In this document: positions 8,954 to 17,310 of the stretch, piece after piece
Layout of the letters: each line of letters opens with the position of its first letter
Position numbering within the stretch: the first letter of the stretch is position 1
IMG/VR virus record: IMGVR_UViG_3300032722_000006
Location: 62,001 to 126,000 of that record
Length of the DNA stretch: 64,000 nt
Direction: 5' to 3' (one strand)
From: a virus
Position numbers and translations under genes: made by a program
Notes under the pieces: model-generated
The model's input: only the letters and a program-made list of their open reading frames with translations
Told to the model about the DNA's origin: nothing
The model's database searches: none

Positions 8954-11560
8954 GTGAGCTACAATGCCGTCATACAGGTGATTGGATCGCAAGGACCACA
9001 AGGCCCTGCTGGACCCAAGTCTCCCCTCGTTGACGGTGGAAATCAGGCATATGCCACGTCATCAGTCGCGTTTGATTCCCAGGGACAGTACGCCTCAGCG
9101 TTTGGAACTGACATCTTTCACTACGTCTCAGGTACACAAGGCCTAGGGCCAAATGCATCAGGAAGGCAGGTATTTGCGCTCGGCGGCGACATGTACTCCT
9201 CAGGCTCGGGCATCTTCGCCCAGGGCTTGACCGGCAGCATCACTCAACTTTCCAATGGAAATCCATTTCTTGTGGGAATGGGTAACATCACCGTCCTTAC
9301 GAATTCATTGGGTCAGATCGTTGTCAGCGGCTCGGGCGGCACGCCCACTGTCACAAACGTCACAGGCTCCGGAGGGACGAGCGTTTCAAACATCGGATCG
9401 ATCTTCACGGTTTCTTCTTCAGTCGGCGTGCTGAGCGTCATCCCGCAAGGGGGACTCGCTGCGTCGATTGCCGGATCAACGCTCACCGTCTCTGGTTCTG
9501 CGGGTGTGTTGAGCGTTGTACCGCATGGTGGAACTTCCGCGTCAATCACTGGAACTGCGTTGACTGTCTCGAGCTCTATTGTGTCGGTCAGTGGACAAGG
9601 AGGTACGTCAGTCACTAACGGTGGTGGAACAACGTTCACTGTGTCATCTTCTGCGGGAGTCTTGAGCGTAGTTCCACAAGGCGGAATTGCTGCGTCAATC
9701 ACTGGCACGGCCTTGACTGTCTCTGGATCTGCAGGCGTATTGAGTGTGGTTTCGCAAGGTGGAACATCCGCATCAATCACGGGAACTGCGCTCACGGTAT
9801 CTTCGTCAGTGGGTGTGCTCAGCGTAATCCCACAAGGAGGACTAGTTGCGTCGATCGCAGGGTCAGCACTGACGGTCTCGGGCACAGTGGGAGTGCTAGG
9901 CGTTGTCTCTCAAGGCGGAACACACGCATCGATCGCCGGCTCAATGCTCACAGTCTCTAGCTCAGTCGGTGCGAATGCATATTCATCGTACGTCGTGACC
10001 AATCCAGACGGTGAAAATCCAAATGAAAGATCGCTTGTTGGCAGAGGGTCTGTTCAAACGATCGACAATGGATCTGGCAATGCGTTCGTACTGCTTGTCA
10101 CGGGAACGTTGCAGGATACGGGAGCAGGTCAACTCTTCACAACAAGTTCGATCAGGTCAACGACAGGTCTTACAGGAAGCCTGACGCAGGTCTCTGCAGG
10201 AAATCCATTCCTGCTTCCAGGCACGAACGTCACGCTCTCCGCAAATCCTGCAGGGCAATGGACTATCTCTGCAGCTACTGGCAGCGGAGGTGGGGGTGGA
10301 GGAGGTTCCGGTGTTGACCCGTACGCTAGCTACGTCGTATTTTCGACAACAGGTTCACTAGCGAATGAAAGAACGTTGGCAGCAGGAGCAGGAATTTCGC
10401 TCACCGACGGAGGTCCTGGTGGGTTGTTGACGATCGGGAATACGGGTGGTGGTTCGTCAGGCTCGTGGACAACTTACGTTAATCTGACCGGCTACTATCA
10501 GTATGTACCGTACGATGGGCCAACAGACGTAATTCCCAGTACTGTGATCGTATCAGGCAGCGACAATAGTTTCTCTGGCGTTCAGTATTACATGCCAACA
10601 GGGACACCTTTCATCACAGTGATGTCGTCAACGTTGCCGTCTTCTGACGTAGCAGTGTTCATGACCGGAAGTTATCCTGGCGATGGTACGACCTTCAACA
10701 CTCTTAATCCCACGCTCGTGTACTCAGACGGAACGAACATGTTTTCCTCGTTTGAGTGTCCGAACGGCGAGTATGACCTATCGGTGATCAAAACCGTGGG
10801 TGGTGTCTATCCGCATGGTGGGCCGATGGCGAGGTACGTTTCATCTCTTGGCGGGATGAATCGTTATGCATACACAACAATGCCGTACATCCCAATGTAC
10901 GGATGCATGCTTAATCCTCAGGACAACGCTGCTAGCTATATTTCTTACCCAAACACCGGTGCTGGGAACACAGATGTTTTTCCGTACTATCCCACTGACA
11001 CGCTCGTCTGGCAACATAGTCCTTTGTCAACTTCACCCTACTTTCTTGTGGGTTGGATGGGCCAGACACAGACGGGAGGGTCACAGACGATCGTCCCGGA
11101 GGTCTTCTATCCTGACCCGTATTCACCTGGAAATGCGTGGATTTCACAGCAACAGAGCGAACTAATCATTAGGATCGGAGAAGCAATCGTTGGTCCCAAC
11201 GCTCTATTGACTGACTCAGTCACTCTTCCGGACACTGGGAACGGTACTACGACAACTCTAACCGTAGACATGACAGCTAAGATTAGCTACAGCGATGGAA
11301 CTGCATCGGATGTGCTCGGTGATTCGTGCTATGGTAAATTCTCAGCTACTTTCACAAGCATCGGTGGCGCTGTAACACAGTTGGGAACCACTACAACACT
11401 TGTGCCAATTGCAAACGCAGCTAGCACTTCAATGGCAGACCTGGTCTTCACCTTGAGTGCGGCCGGCACGGTCGTGTACTTACAAACAACGTCAGGTACG
11501 TTGATTGGCACTTCGTCGGTCATCGCGCTTCAATTCAAAGTCACCGCAGAGGTAAACTGA
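8954..11560 (+). CDS. fibre-like protein with collagen-like start and tandem repeats
   Basis: An 868-residue protein starting at GTG 8954 behind GAAGGAAG. Residues 12-22 read GSQGPQGPAGP, a short collagen-type Gly-X-Y run common at trimeric phage fibre heads. About eight repeats of 26 residues follow (core VLSVVPQGG, ASITGTALTVS), encoded by roughly 9346-9970, suggesting a beta-solenoid or beta-helical shaft. A Gly-rich linker near residue 450 leads to a globular C-terminal half. Inferred role: tail or whisker fibre. Confidence 0.7.
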   Translation: MSYNAVIQVIGSQGPQGPAGPKSPLVDGGNQAYATSSVAFDSQGQYASAFGTDIFHYVSGTQGLGPNASGRQVFALGGDMYSSGSGIFAQGLTGSITQLSNGNPFLVGMGNITVLTNSLGQIVVSGSGGTPTVTNVTGSGGTSVSNIGSIFTVSSSVGVLSVIPQGGLAASIAGSTLTVSGSAGVLSVVPHGGTSASITGTALTVSSSIVSVSGQGGTSVTNGGGTTFTVSSSAGVLSVVPQGGIAASITGTALTVSGSAGVLSVVSQGGTSASITGTALTVSSSVGVLSVIPQGGLVASIAGSALTVSGTVGVLGVVSQGGTHASIAGSMLTVSSSVGANAYSSYVVTNPDGENPNERSLVGRGSVQTIDNGSGNAFVLLVTGTLQDTGAGQLFTTSSIRSTTGLTGSLTQVSAGNPFLLPGTNVTLSANPAGQWTISAATGSGGGGGGGSGVDPYASYVVFSTTGSLANERTLAAGAGISLTDGGPGGLLTIGNTGGGSSGSWTTYVNLTGYYQYVPYDGPTDVIPSTVIVSGSDNSFSGVQYYMPTGTPFITVMSSTLPSSDVAVFMTGSYPGDGTTFNTLNPTLVYSDGTNMFSSFECPNGEYDLSVIKTVGGVYPHGGPMARYVSSLGGMNRYAYTTMPYIPMYGCMLNPQDNAASYISYPNTGAGNTDVFPYYPTDTLVWQHSPLSTSPYFLVGWMGQTQTGGSQTIVPEVFYPDPYSPGNAWISQQQSELIIRIGEAIVGPNALLTDSVTLPDTGNGTTTTLTVDMTAKISYSDGTASDVLGDSCYGKFSATFTSIGGAVTQLGTTTTLVPIANAASTSMADLVFTLSAAGTVVYLQTTSGTLIGTSSVIALQFKVTAEVN

Positions 11561-11561
11561 A

Positions 11562-11921
11562 ATGGCCGGAAGATTCACGCTCTCAACACCTTACGTATCA
11601 ACCGCATGGAACATCACCGTGTCAACTTGGGACTACTCTCTCAACATGTACAACGGAAAAATCCGACACGTTGACATTCACTGGTACTCTAGCGCCGGGG
11701 CCGTCGTTGGACCTCAGGTCGTCCCAGGAGGTCCCGTGTCGAGCGTTGCTGTTCCCAAAGGTACTGCTCAGGGCGTCATTGCAGGAAAGATGTCAACTGT
11801 TGATACGCACATCGCAACGCTCATGGCAACTGCGGCGCTCGCGGGTGAAACGCCGATTCAAACCCTTGATAGGGCAGTCAAGACATACGCAATTGCACTG
11901 TACCCGGCCTTGACGTTCTAA
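11562..11921 (+). CDS. small virion-region protein
   Basis: A 119-residue protein whose ATG follows the preceding TGA by one base (TGAAATG), so translation is probably coupled. No transmembrane segment. It ends the + strand structural block and its last 4 bases overlap the end of a convergent small gene. No family recognised; perhaps a chaperone or small tip protein of the fibre, which is only a positional guess. Confidence 0.55.
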   Translation: MAGRFTLSTPYVSTAWNITVSTWDYSLNMYNGKIRHVDIHWYSSAGAVVGPQVVPGGPVSSVAVPKGTAQGVIAGKMSTVDTHIATLMATAALAGETPIQTLDRAVKTYAIALYPALTF

Positions 11922-12076
11922 CGTTCAACGGGAACGATCTGAAGCATGAGAGCTCGCCTCATGAGCTCCTCCTCCCACGCGATACGTTCATCCTCCGTGG
12001 GCCCAACCTTCTCAGGCGTTGCAGGTACCATGATGACATCATTCTCGTCACCCATAAGATCAATCATGATGAACAT
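11918..12076 (-). CDS. small acidic protein (52 aa)
   Basis: A short frame with protein-like composition (MFIMIDLMGDENDVIMV..., then an acidic helix EDERIAWEEELMRRALML). It has a good GAGAGGTG ribosome site 4-5 bases upstream of the ATG and a GATACTTA element at 12093-12100, so I treat it as real despite its size. It converges on the structural block. Function unknown. Confidence 0.55.
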   Translation of the reverse strand: MFIMIDLMGDENDVIMVPATPEKVGPTEDERIAWEEELMRRALMLQIVPVER

Positions 12077-12092
12077 CTGACACCTCTCGTAT

Positions 12093-12100
12093 TAAGTATC
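12093..12100 (-). promoter_or_regulatory. class-2 element GATACTTA with leader
   Basis: Same octamer as upstream of the tagged genes, here 16 bases before the ATG of the 52-aa gene and followed by a ribosome binding site, so this copy would give a leadered message. Confidence 0.35.
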
Positions 12101-12157
12101 CCGGACACCTGCAACTGTCACCCGACCGGCCTTGTCGGCCAAACCTACGGCCCACGA

Positions 12158-12185
12158 GCGGCCCACGAAATAACTCGTGGGCCGC
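12158..12185. terminator. perfect 11-bp hairpin
   Basis: GCGGCCCACGA pairs with TCGTGGGCCGC around a 6-base loop, 10 bases beyond the stop of the RNA ligase gene at 12195. There is no U-tract on either strand, so it may terminate inefficiently or protect the mRNA 3' end. Confidence 0.5.
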
Positions 12186-12194
12186 CATTATTGG

Positions 12195-13427
12195 CTACAA
12201 GGTCAGCCGCTCGATAATTGTGTCGAGTGACCCGGGTGACAGCTTGTTCTTCTCACAGTTGGATTTGAACCACTCTCGTGCGCTCTTGGCCTTGTTCTCC
12301 CACATGTTGAAGTACGGCGCCCCCCAATCACCCGAGAGGTTGACCAACGACGCGTAGTGCTTGCGTGAGCCGTCAGCCTCCTTGCGAAATTCCGCGACAC
12401 GAGCGTCGATTTCCTTGCAGTACTTGCCGAACTCGTACTGCATGCGAAGCAACCGGTCGCCGACCTCCTTGGGAACGAGGGGCACGATGTCGTCGACCTT
12501 CTCTAGGATCACGCACTCTAGAGCGTTACGCACCGAGGACGTCACAGTGTCCTTCGAACGGTGTGCGAGCACGTACGTCTTGTTCTTGACCTTCATGCGT
12601 CGGAAGTGCGAATCACATGCGACAGCACCCTCGAGCTCTGAAGGTGACGCATTGTCGACGAACGCTGAGAGCGTGACTACGTCCCTGATGGGCCACGTCT
12701 TGGGACGGCGTACCCACTGAAGCCTGACCTTCTCGATGGGCTCTTCTTTGCCCGTCGCGGTATGACGCACAGCGAGAAGGTACACACGAGGCTGAGGATA
12801 GACCACGACGACCTGGTTGTACGGGGAAACGAGCTCGAAGACGTACGTCAGTTCCTTGTTGAGATGGATGACATTGTCAATCCCATGGACGGGCCATACA
12901 ACCTTCTCCATCTCGAGTTCCTCACGAGTCTCGACGAGTGCGCGGAGGAACAGCTCTGCGAACGTCATGTTGCCAATCTCAAGATGATCCTTGACGATGG
13001 GCAGGTCCGCTTCTGGCACGGATCGCGTGCCGGCGTACCACCTGTCGTGCAGCGGGTCCCAGTACAAGATGATGCACGTGCCGTCGACCTTCTCATAGAC
13101 GCGAAGTTCCTTGTCGGTCCAGTTGACGTCCGCAGCGTGCGTATCGCCGTAGTTGTAGAAGCGATTCATCGGCCATGCGAGGACCTCAACGTCTCCAACC
13201 GTGTGATCCTTCCACGAGTCATCGTTGCCCCGCACAGAGAAAGGTCTGGGCCGGATGACGAGCCCGCGGCACTGTTCTGAGATCGGATCTCCCGGTTTCG
13301 CATCGATCATGTCATAATTTAATGTGAATTTATCGAACATGACGTTCGGACGGGCGTTGACACCGTGCTCCTTCTCGAGTTCACGAAAGGTGTGATGACG
13401 CAGGTATTCCTTGACAAGCAGTTCCAT
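12195..13427 (-). CDS. T4 Rnl1-like RNA ligase
   Basis: A 410-residue ATP-dependent RNA ligase that would seal 5'-phosphate and 3'-OH RNA ends through a lysyl-AMP intermediate. The nucleotidyl lysine is about K113 in EKVDGT; other ligase motifs visible are CRGLVIRP upstream, AGTRS (motif III-like region), YVFELVSP (motif IIIa/IV) and EGAVACDSHFRRMKVK (motifs IV-V). Family members repair tRNA broken by host anticodon nucleases. The start at 13427 is chosen over an in-frame ATG 36 bases upstream because a TGTTATGAT promoter ends 6 bases before it. Confidence 0.85.
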   Translation of the reverse strand: MELLVKEYLRHHTFRELEKEHGVNARPNVMFDKFTLNYDMIDAKPGDPISEQCRGLVIRPRPFSVRGNDDSWKDHTVGDVEVLAWPMNRFYNYGDTHAADVNWTDKELRVYEKVDGTCIILYWDPLHDRWYAGTRSVPEADLPIVKDHLEIGNMTFAELFLRALVETREELEMEKVVWPVHGIDNVIHLNKELTYVFELVSPYNQVVVVYPQPRVYLLAVRHTATGKEEPIEKVRLQWVRRPKTWPIRDVVTLSAFVDNASPSELEGAVACDSHFRRMKVKNKTYVLAHRSKDTVTSSVRNALECVILEKVDDIVPLVPKEVGDRLLRMQYEFGKYCKEIDARVAEFRKEADGSRKHYASLVNLSGDWGAPYFNMWENKAKSAREWFKSNCEKNKLSPGSLDTIIERLTL

Positions 13428-13433
13428 GATCCT

Positions 13434-13439
13434 ATCATA
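13434..13439 (-). promoter_or_regulatory. leaderless extended -10 (TATGAT)
   Basis: TG-T-TATGAT ends exactly 6 bases before the ligase ATG at 13427; no Shine-Dalgarno sequence fits between. Confidence 0.55.
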
Positions 13440-13454
13440 ACACACCATGGCCTC

Positions 13455-13484
13455 TTGATACACTTGTTCTTGACCGGTTAGAAT
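13455..13484 (+). promoter_or_regulatory. sigma-70-like promoter, leaderless
   Basis: TTGATA (13455-13460), 18-base spacer, TAGAAT (13479-13484), then 6 bases to the ATG of the HAD gene at 13491. One of the few copies here with a recognisable -35 box. Confidence 0.55.
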
Positions 13485-13490
13485 TCTAGC

Positions 13491-14066
13491 ATGGGATCAT
13501 CGACGAGGCTCCTGAGGGAGTTAATCAGCGAGATCGTCCTCGAAGAACCGGGTATTCGTAGATTGCGCGTGTTCGACTTTGACGATACGCTCGTTAGGAC
13601 GGACGCAATGGTGCATGTCACTGACGCAAACGGCATCACGCATCATCTCACGTCACACGAGTATGCATTTTACGAGAGGAAGGAGGGTGATACGCTCGAC
13701 TATTGCGACTTCGAGCGGTTGATCAACCCTCGTCCGATCAGGTGGACGAACAAGGTGCTTCGCACAGTGCATGAGAAGTACGGACCGAGCGGCGTAGCAG
13801 TCATGTCAGCGCGTGGCAACGGTGAGCCTATCAGGCAATTCCTCTCTAACATCGGCTACAATGAGATTGAGATCATTGCAATCGGCAACTCGGATCCGCA
13901 GCTGAAGGCAAAGTGGATCGACGAGAGGATAGTGCGCGATGGCCTGGACCTCGTGGAGTTCTTTGATGACTCTCACCGGTACAACGTAGCAGTCAACTGC
14001 CTGAGGCACAAGCACCCGAACGTGAGAATCATCACGCACGAGGTGACGAACACGTACTGGCGCTAG
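13491..14066 (+). CDS. HAD-superfamily phosphatase-like protein with N-terminal tag-like peptide
   Basis: A 191-residue HAD fold. Motif I is FDFDDT (nucleophile D29, acid D31), motif II the Ser in VMSARGNG, a Lys follows in QLKAKW, and the acidic motif is EFFDDS. HAD proteins of this size hydrolyse phosphomonoesters; a polynucleotide 3'-phosphatase role beside two ligases is plausible but unproven. The first residues TRLLRELISEIVLEE resemble the LRRLIxEA tag of several other genes here and are not part of the HAD core. Leaderless promoter directly upstream. Confidence 0.75.
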   Translation: MGSSTRLLRELISEIVLEEPGIRRLRVFDFDDTLVRTDAMVHVTDANGITHHLTSHEYAFYERKEGDTLDYCDFERLINPRPIRWTNKVLRTVHEKYGPSGVAVMSARGNGEPIRQFLSNIGYNEIEIIAIGNSDPQLKAKWIDERIVRDGLDLVEFFDDSHRYNVAVNCLRHKHPNVRIITHEVTNTYWR

Positions 14067-14500
14067 GGCTCGTCGGGTTCCTCATCGTCCATGTCATCCT
14101 TCACCGTTTCGAAATCAATTTTCGATTCTTCCTCGGTGATCGGCACAATCTCAATGTCAGCGTCAGAGAAGCTCTTCAACGGAAGGAGACCTGAGTTGAC
14201 CCAGCCACCGTGTACAGTGACAACGAGTCCGGCTGCGTTCCTTGATGGCATTGCCTTGCCAATCCTCACGACGTCAAGCCTGTGAAAACGATCCTTGTCC
14301 TCGAACGCATACTCGAACCCCAACAGTTCGACCTCCATGAAACCTCCGGGCTCGAGCAAAAGCTCCTCAAGGTCAGGCATGACCACTTGCTCATCTGCCT
14401 CGAGCGACTTCAACCAGACGTACAGCGATTCAGAGTTCGAGAACATGTAGATCTTCTTACCTGAAGATCCGGGCTTGAGTGTGACACGTACTTTTTTCAT
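14063..14500 (-). CDS. hypothetical acidic-tailed protein
   Basis: A 145-residue protein ending in a strongly acidic tail (DDMDDEEPDEP), convergent with the HAD gene by 4 bases. AGGAG lies just upstream of the ATG, and TACTAT about 14 bases before it could be a -10. No recognised domain, no membrane segment. Confidence 0.6.
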   Translation of the reverse strand: MKKVRVTLKPGSSGKKIYMFSNSESLYVWLKSLEADEQVVMPDLEELLLEPGGFMEVELLGFEYAFEDKDRFHRLDVVRIGKAMPSRNAAGLVVTVHGGWVNSGLLPLKSFSDADIEIVPITEEESKIDFETVKDDMDDEEPDEP

Positions 14501-14571
14501 TGGCTCCTGTCACGATAGTACGGAGCACGTGCAGATTTGTTCGTCTGCTCACTCGGAGTTGAACTCATTTG

Positions 14572-14662
14572 GTGGACCGCCAGGGAGTCGAACCCTGCAG
14601 TTATGCCGTATCAGAGCGTCGCGGAGGTATAAAACCCGCCCGGGCAACCGACCCGCGGTCCA
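14572..14662 (-). tRNA. class II tRNA-like gene, anticodon ambiguous
   Basis: The acceptor GGACCGC/GCGGTCC and T-arm CAGGG-TTCGACT-CCCTG pair perfectly and the variable region is long. The anticodon arm can be read as TAT (Ile, one mismatch beside the loop) or TTA (a UAA reader, one internal mismatch). Confidence 0.55.
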
Positions 14663-14681
14663 AGAATGGGAACCGCAGTCC

Positions 14682-15395
14682 TCATATGAGTGCGTTGAAC
14701 AGGTCCTTGTTGTCACCACAGTAGGCACCGAGCTTGTCGAGCCAGGCTTTCGACTTCTGTTTGAACATGATGGGCATCTTCGTCTTCTTGTCGTTCGACG
14801 CCTTGCAGACAACACCCTCGAACGTCATGCCGATGATCGTACCGGTACGCACGTTCTCAATGAACTGCGGCGTGACCTGCCCTGTGTATAGAGCCCGAGC
14901 ATGATCGATTCCCGCTCTTTCGACAAGGTTCAAGTACGCACCGGGCATCATGATTCCCTGATTGAAAGGCGCGATATCGAAGAGCGTGACGGTGATGTCA
15001 TCAGTCGGGTCATGCATCCCTGCAAATGACCTAGGTCCCCACATCTCGAAGAAGCACATGGCACGGTCATATCTTGCATCTTTGAGTGCCTTTGCTAAGG
15101 AATCGCCGTACTTGTTCAGTACGAGCTCAGGAGCGCGCCCGAACATAGGATCCGTGGCATCTACGAGGCGATGACGTGTGCCAAACTTGTGCCAACCCTT
15201 CTTGCTCGTCCACTCGGCTCGGATGTTGCTTCCGTCGAGCTTGTCGAACGCGATGATGGGCATGTGACACTCTGACGCATATGCGATCGACGGATACGTT
15301 TTCACAAGGCTCTCCGGATCTCTTCGTTCGTCAAATTCATTGTCTAGACGTGTGTCACGTCGCCTGTAATGCTCTTTCAACTTGCGTTCCTTCAT
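14682..15395 (-). CDS. ligase-fold nucleotidyltransferase (putative RNA ligase)
   Basis: A 237-residue protein with the covalent nucleotidyltransferase signature DKLDGSN (lysine K52), FGTRH (motif III region), CFFEMWGP (motif IIIa), EGVVCK (motif IV) and MFKQKSKAWLDKL (motif V). It lacks an OB domain, as in many minimal RNA ligases. This is the second of three RNA-ligase-type genes in the window. AGGAAG precedes the ATG; an upstream TGCTATCCT is a possible promoter with a leader. Substrate unknown. Confidence 0.75.
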   Translation of the reverse strand: MKERKLKEHYRRRDTRLDNEFDERRDPESLVKTYPSIAYASECHMPIIAFDKLDGSNIRAEWTSKKGWHKFGTRHRLVDATDPMFGRAPELVLNKYGDSLAKALKDARYDRAMCFFEMWGPRSFAGMHDPTDDITVTLFDIAPFNQGIMMPGAYLNLVERAGIDHARALYTGQVTPQFIENVRTGTIIGMTFEGVVCKASNDKKTKMPIMFKQKSKAWLDKLGAYCGDNKDLFNALI

Positions 15396-15470
15396 TCAAA
15401 CTACTTCCTGAAGATGAAACTCCTCTCTTCAGGATAGCACTGTACCACATTACGTTGCAGGTGTTCATTG

Positions 15471-15542
15471 AGCGACCGACGGGGTTCGGACCCGTGACCT
15501 CCTGGATGGGAACCAGACGCGTTGCCACTACGCTACGGTCGC
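15471..15542 (-). tRNA. tRNA-Gly(CCC)
   Basis: Acceptor GCGACCG/CGGTCGC, anticodon loop TTCCCAT, T-loop TCCGAAC. CCA is not encoded. Confidence 0.9.
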
Positions 15543-15607
15543 AAAAACGATCTTCACCTTCTGCCTAGTTTGGATTTTGAGTGGGCCGATGGTCATCCCA
15601 CAAAGGG

Positions 15608-16021
15608 TTACTGATCGTTGGGAAAGACAAGATAATCAGAAGCATAATTCGTTGTGTTGAAATACTTTGTAGACTTCTCAAATCTAACACTCATTCCTCG
15701 AGTGTACTCTGTCAGTTTCTTCAACGTAACGTACAAAACCACGTTTCGATCGGTTACGTAAAGAGCCATCACATCAAACTCATCACCAATGTATGGTCGA
15801 GTGTGATCGTGTTGCTTACACGCTTCGAAAACAACAAGCTCATTCTTAGACGTTGAAGTCTTGACTTGAATTCTCGTGAATTTCGAGTTTTTGTATGCAA
15901 CGAGATCAATCTCGGATGAACCGGTGACCTCTTTAAAAACATCATATTCAAGACCGAGGAGCTGTTGTGTCACAGCTAGTTCACCAATCGTTCCTTTACG
16001 TGAAGTAGGTGAGGCACTCAT
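15608..16021 (-). CDS. PD-(D/E)xK homing-type endonuclease
   Basis: A 137-residue protein with an N-terminal GELAVTQQLL helix, then the catalytic spread E (in TGSSEID), D (SSEIDLVAY) and QVK, the pattern of the I-Ssp6803I-like PDDEXK family associated with introns and tRNA genes. The reading frame extends upstream through the tRNA, but the start is placed at 16021, five bases after the tRNA-Gly(TCC) 3' end. There is no Shine-Dalgarno sequence, so tRNA excision probably exposes a near-leaderless message. Confidence 0.75.
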   Translation of the reverse strand: MSASPTSRKGTIGELAVTQQLLGLEYDVFKEVTGSSEIDLVAYKNSKFTRIQVKTSTSKNELVVFEACKQHDHTRPYIGDEFDVMALYVTDRNVVLYVTLKKLTEYTRGMSVRFEKSTKYFNTTNYASDYLVFPNDQ

Positions 16022-16025
16022 CTGG

Positions 16026-16104
16026 AGCGGGTGGTGGGATTCGAACCCACGATGCTTTCGCGCCTGCTTGGAAGGCAGGTGATCTACCACTGACCGACAC
16101 CCGC
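16026..16104 (-). tRNA. tRNA-Gly(TCC)
   Basis: Anticodon loop CTTCCAA on a perfect CCTGC/GCAGG stem. The 3' end T is followed by CCA, one of the few tRNAs here where CCA happens to be present. The endonuclease start codon lies 4 bases beyond the 3' end. Confidence 0.92.
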
Positions 16105-16126
16105 GTGTCTTTTCATAATTACTCTA

Positions 16127-17005
16127 CTACGCTGCGATGTCTCCGTTCAACCCTATCGAGATTCGCAGGTACCTCGTCAATATGTCAGTCTGGTCCTCGA
16201 GCACCGCTCGTTGGTGTGAGAATGCGAAGTGTGACACCAGTGCATTGCCGACGAGGTACAAGGGCCGTTTTAGTGCTCTCGGAATGCCCTTGGTCAAATC
16301 ACTTTCATCCCTAGGACCGACTCTACCTCCAAACAGGGCAAAATTCTCTCCTGCCCATGCCATGACGCCGATGCGCTGGTGTTGAATCGGAAGTTCCGCG
16401 TTGACGAAGTACAGAGATTTTACGTTCCCGGCGTTGAGAATGTCGAGGAATTGTCTGTGAATGTATGCTGCGAACTCACCGTTTGTGCATGCGTACGGGC
16501 ACCTCGGGTCACCTGTGCAGTGTCCTAGCACATCACCGATGACGCCTTCATCCTGAAGGATCTTGGTGATATGCGGGATGTTGAAGACGTTCGTGACGCA
16601 TGCGAAGTTCGTGGGCGCTCGTTCGATGACAACCGGCATGAGGTTCTCGAAGAACTCGTCGTGTACGTAGCAGATGTCATCGTCCATCTTCACGTAGATC
16701 GTGTTCGGAGCGACGCACGCTGCGTAGAAAAGGTGGATCGAACTGCTGTACTGGAAGTGCTTTCGCCTGGCGTCGTAGAGTTCCTTCTTGAGGGGGCCCG
16801 GCGAGAAGATGCGCTTGACCTTCGGGAACGTCGCCTCGAGTCGTTCGAAGTACGCTAGGTCAGCGGGTTCGTCCGTGTTCACCCAGAGTTGAATCTCATC
16901 GATGATGCTAGCGAAGCGATCAGCAAGCAAGTACGGGAGAAGGATACGCATGTAGCGGTATCGTCCCGATGGGATACAGATGACGACTCTTTTGTCCTGA
17001 AACAT
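16127..17005 (-). CDS. GT-A-type glycosyltransferase
   Basis: A 292-residue protein with an N-terminal nucleotide-sugar fold (VVICIPSGRYRYMRILLPYLL), the DxD metal site in YVKMDDDICYV near residue 105, and a C-terminal WAGENFALFGGRVG region. No signal peptide. One of four glycosyltransferase genes here; targets could be modified DNA bases, virion proteins or host glycans. A TAGGAT box with a short leader and AAGGTC precedes the ATG. Confidence 0.75.
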   Translation of the reverse strand: MFQDKRVVICIPSGRYRYMRILLPYLLADRFASIIDEIQLWVNTDEPADLAYFERLEATFPKVKRIFSPGPLKKELYDARRKHFQYSSSIHLFYAACVAPNTIYVKMDDDICYVHDEFFENLMPVVIERAPTNFACVTNVFNIPHITKILQDEGVIGDVLGHCTGDPRCPYACTNGEFAAYIHRQFLDILNAGNVKSLYFVNAELPIQHQRIGVMAWAGENFALFGGRVGPRDESDLTKGIPRALKRPLYLVGNALVSHFAFSHQRAVLEDQTDILTRYLRISIGLNGDIAA

Positions 17006-17024
17006 GTCTAGACCTTGAACAATC

Positions 17025-17213
17025 CTATCTCATCGAGAGATGACCGCGTTCAGGCACCATGAACGTGATGACGTCGCCGCACGCCGGACATTCATGTTCA
17101 TAGACACCTGGTGTGAACACCATCATGCTTGGAGGATTGTGTTCTGGGTGTTTGCAAACAGGGCGGCGTTTGTAAGCGCTGGCAGCGTTGTCATCAATTC
17201 TTCGAGTAGGCAT
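17025..17213 (-). CDS. small putative zinc-binding protein
   Basis: A 62-residue protein with CKHPEH (about residue 20) and HECPACGD (about residue 40), giving a C-H-x-C-C zinc-knuckle arrangement. GGAGA lies 5 bases before the ATG and the gene begins 10 bases after the 3' end of tRNA-Ser(TGA). Function unknown. Confidence 0.6.
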   Translation of the reverse strand: MPTRRIDDNAASAYKRRPVCKHPEHNPPSMMVFTPGVYEHECPACGDVITFMVPERGHLSMR

Positions 17214-17223
17214 GTATTCTCCG

Positions 17224-17310
17224 AGGAAGGTGAGGGATTCGAACCCCCGGGACCCGTTAGGGTCCTTCCGCTTTCAAGGCGGACGCAATAGGCCTCTCTA
17301 CCAACCTTCC
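17224..17310 (-). tRNA. tRNA-Ser(TGA)
   Basis: Class II, acceptor GGAAGGT/ACCTTCC, anticodon loop CTTGAAA, variable stem GGACC/GGTCC. Its 5' 54 bases also encode the C-terminus of the upstream HNH gene. Confidence 0.92.

Noticed and set aside
9346-9970. CRISPR-like array
   Set aside because: Repeats are in-frame 78-bp coding units with no spacers of constant length.
12080-12100. TAATACGA resembling the start of a T7 promoter
   Set aside because: Only 8 bases match by chance next to the GATACTTA element; no T7-type polymerase gene or further promoter match is seen.
14572-14662. Stop-codon reassignment in this phage
   Set aside because: Recognisable genes end at UAA, UAG and UGA without in-frame internal stops, so there is no support for a recoded stop.
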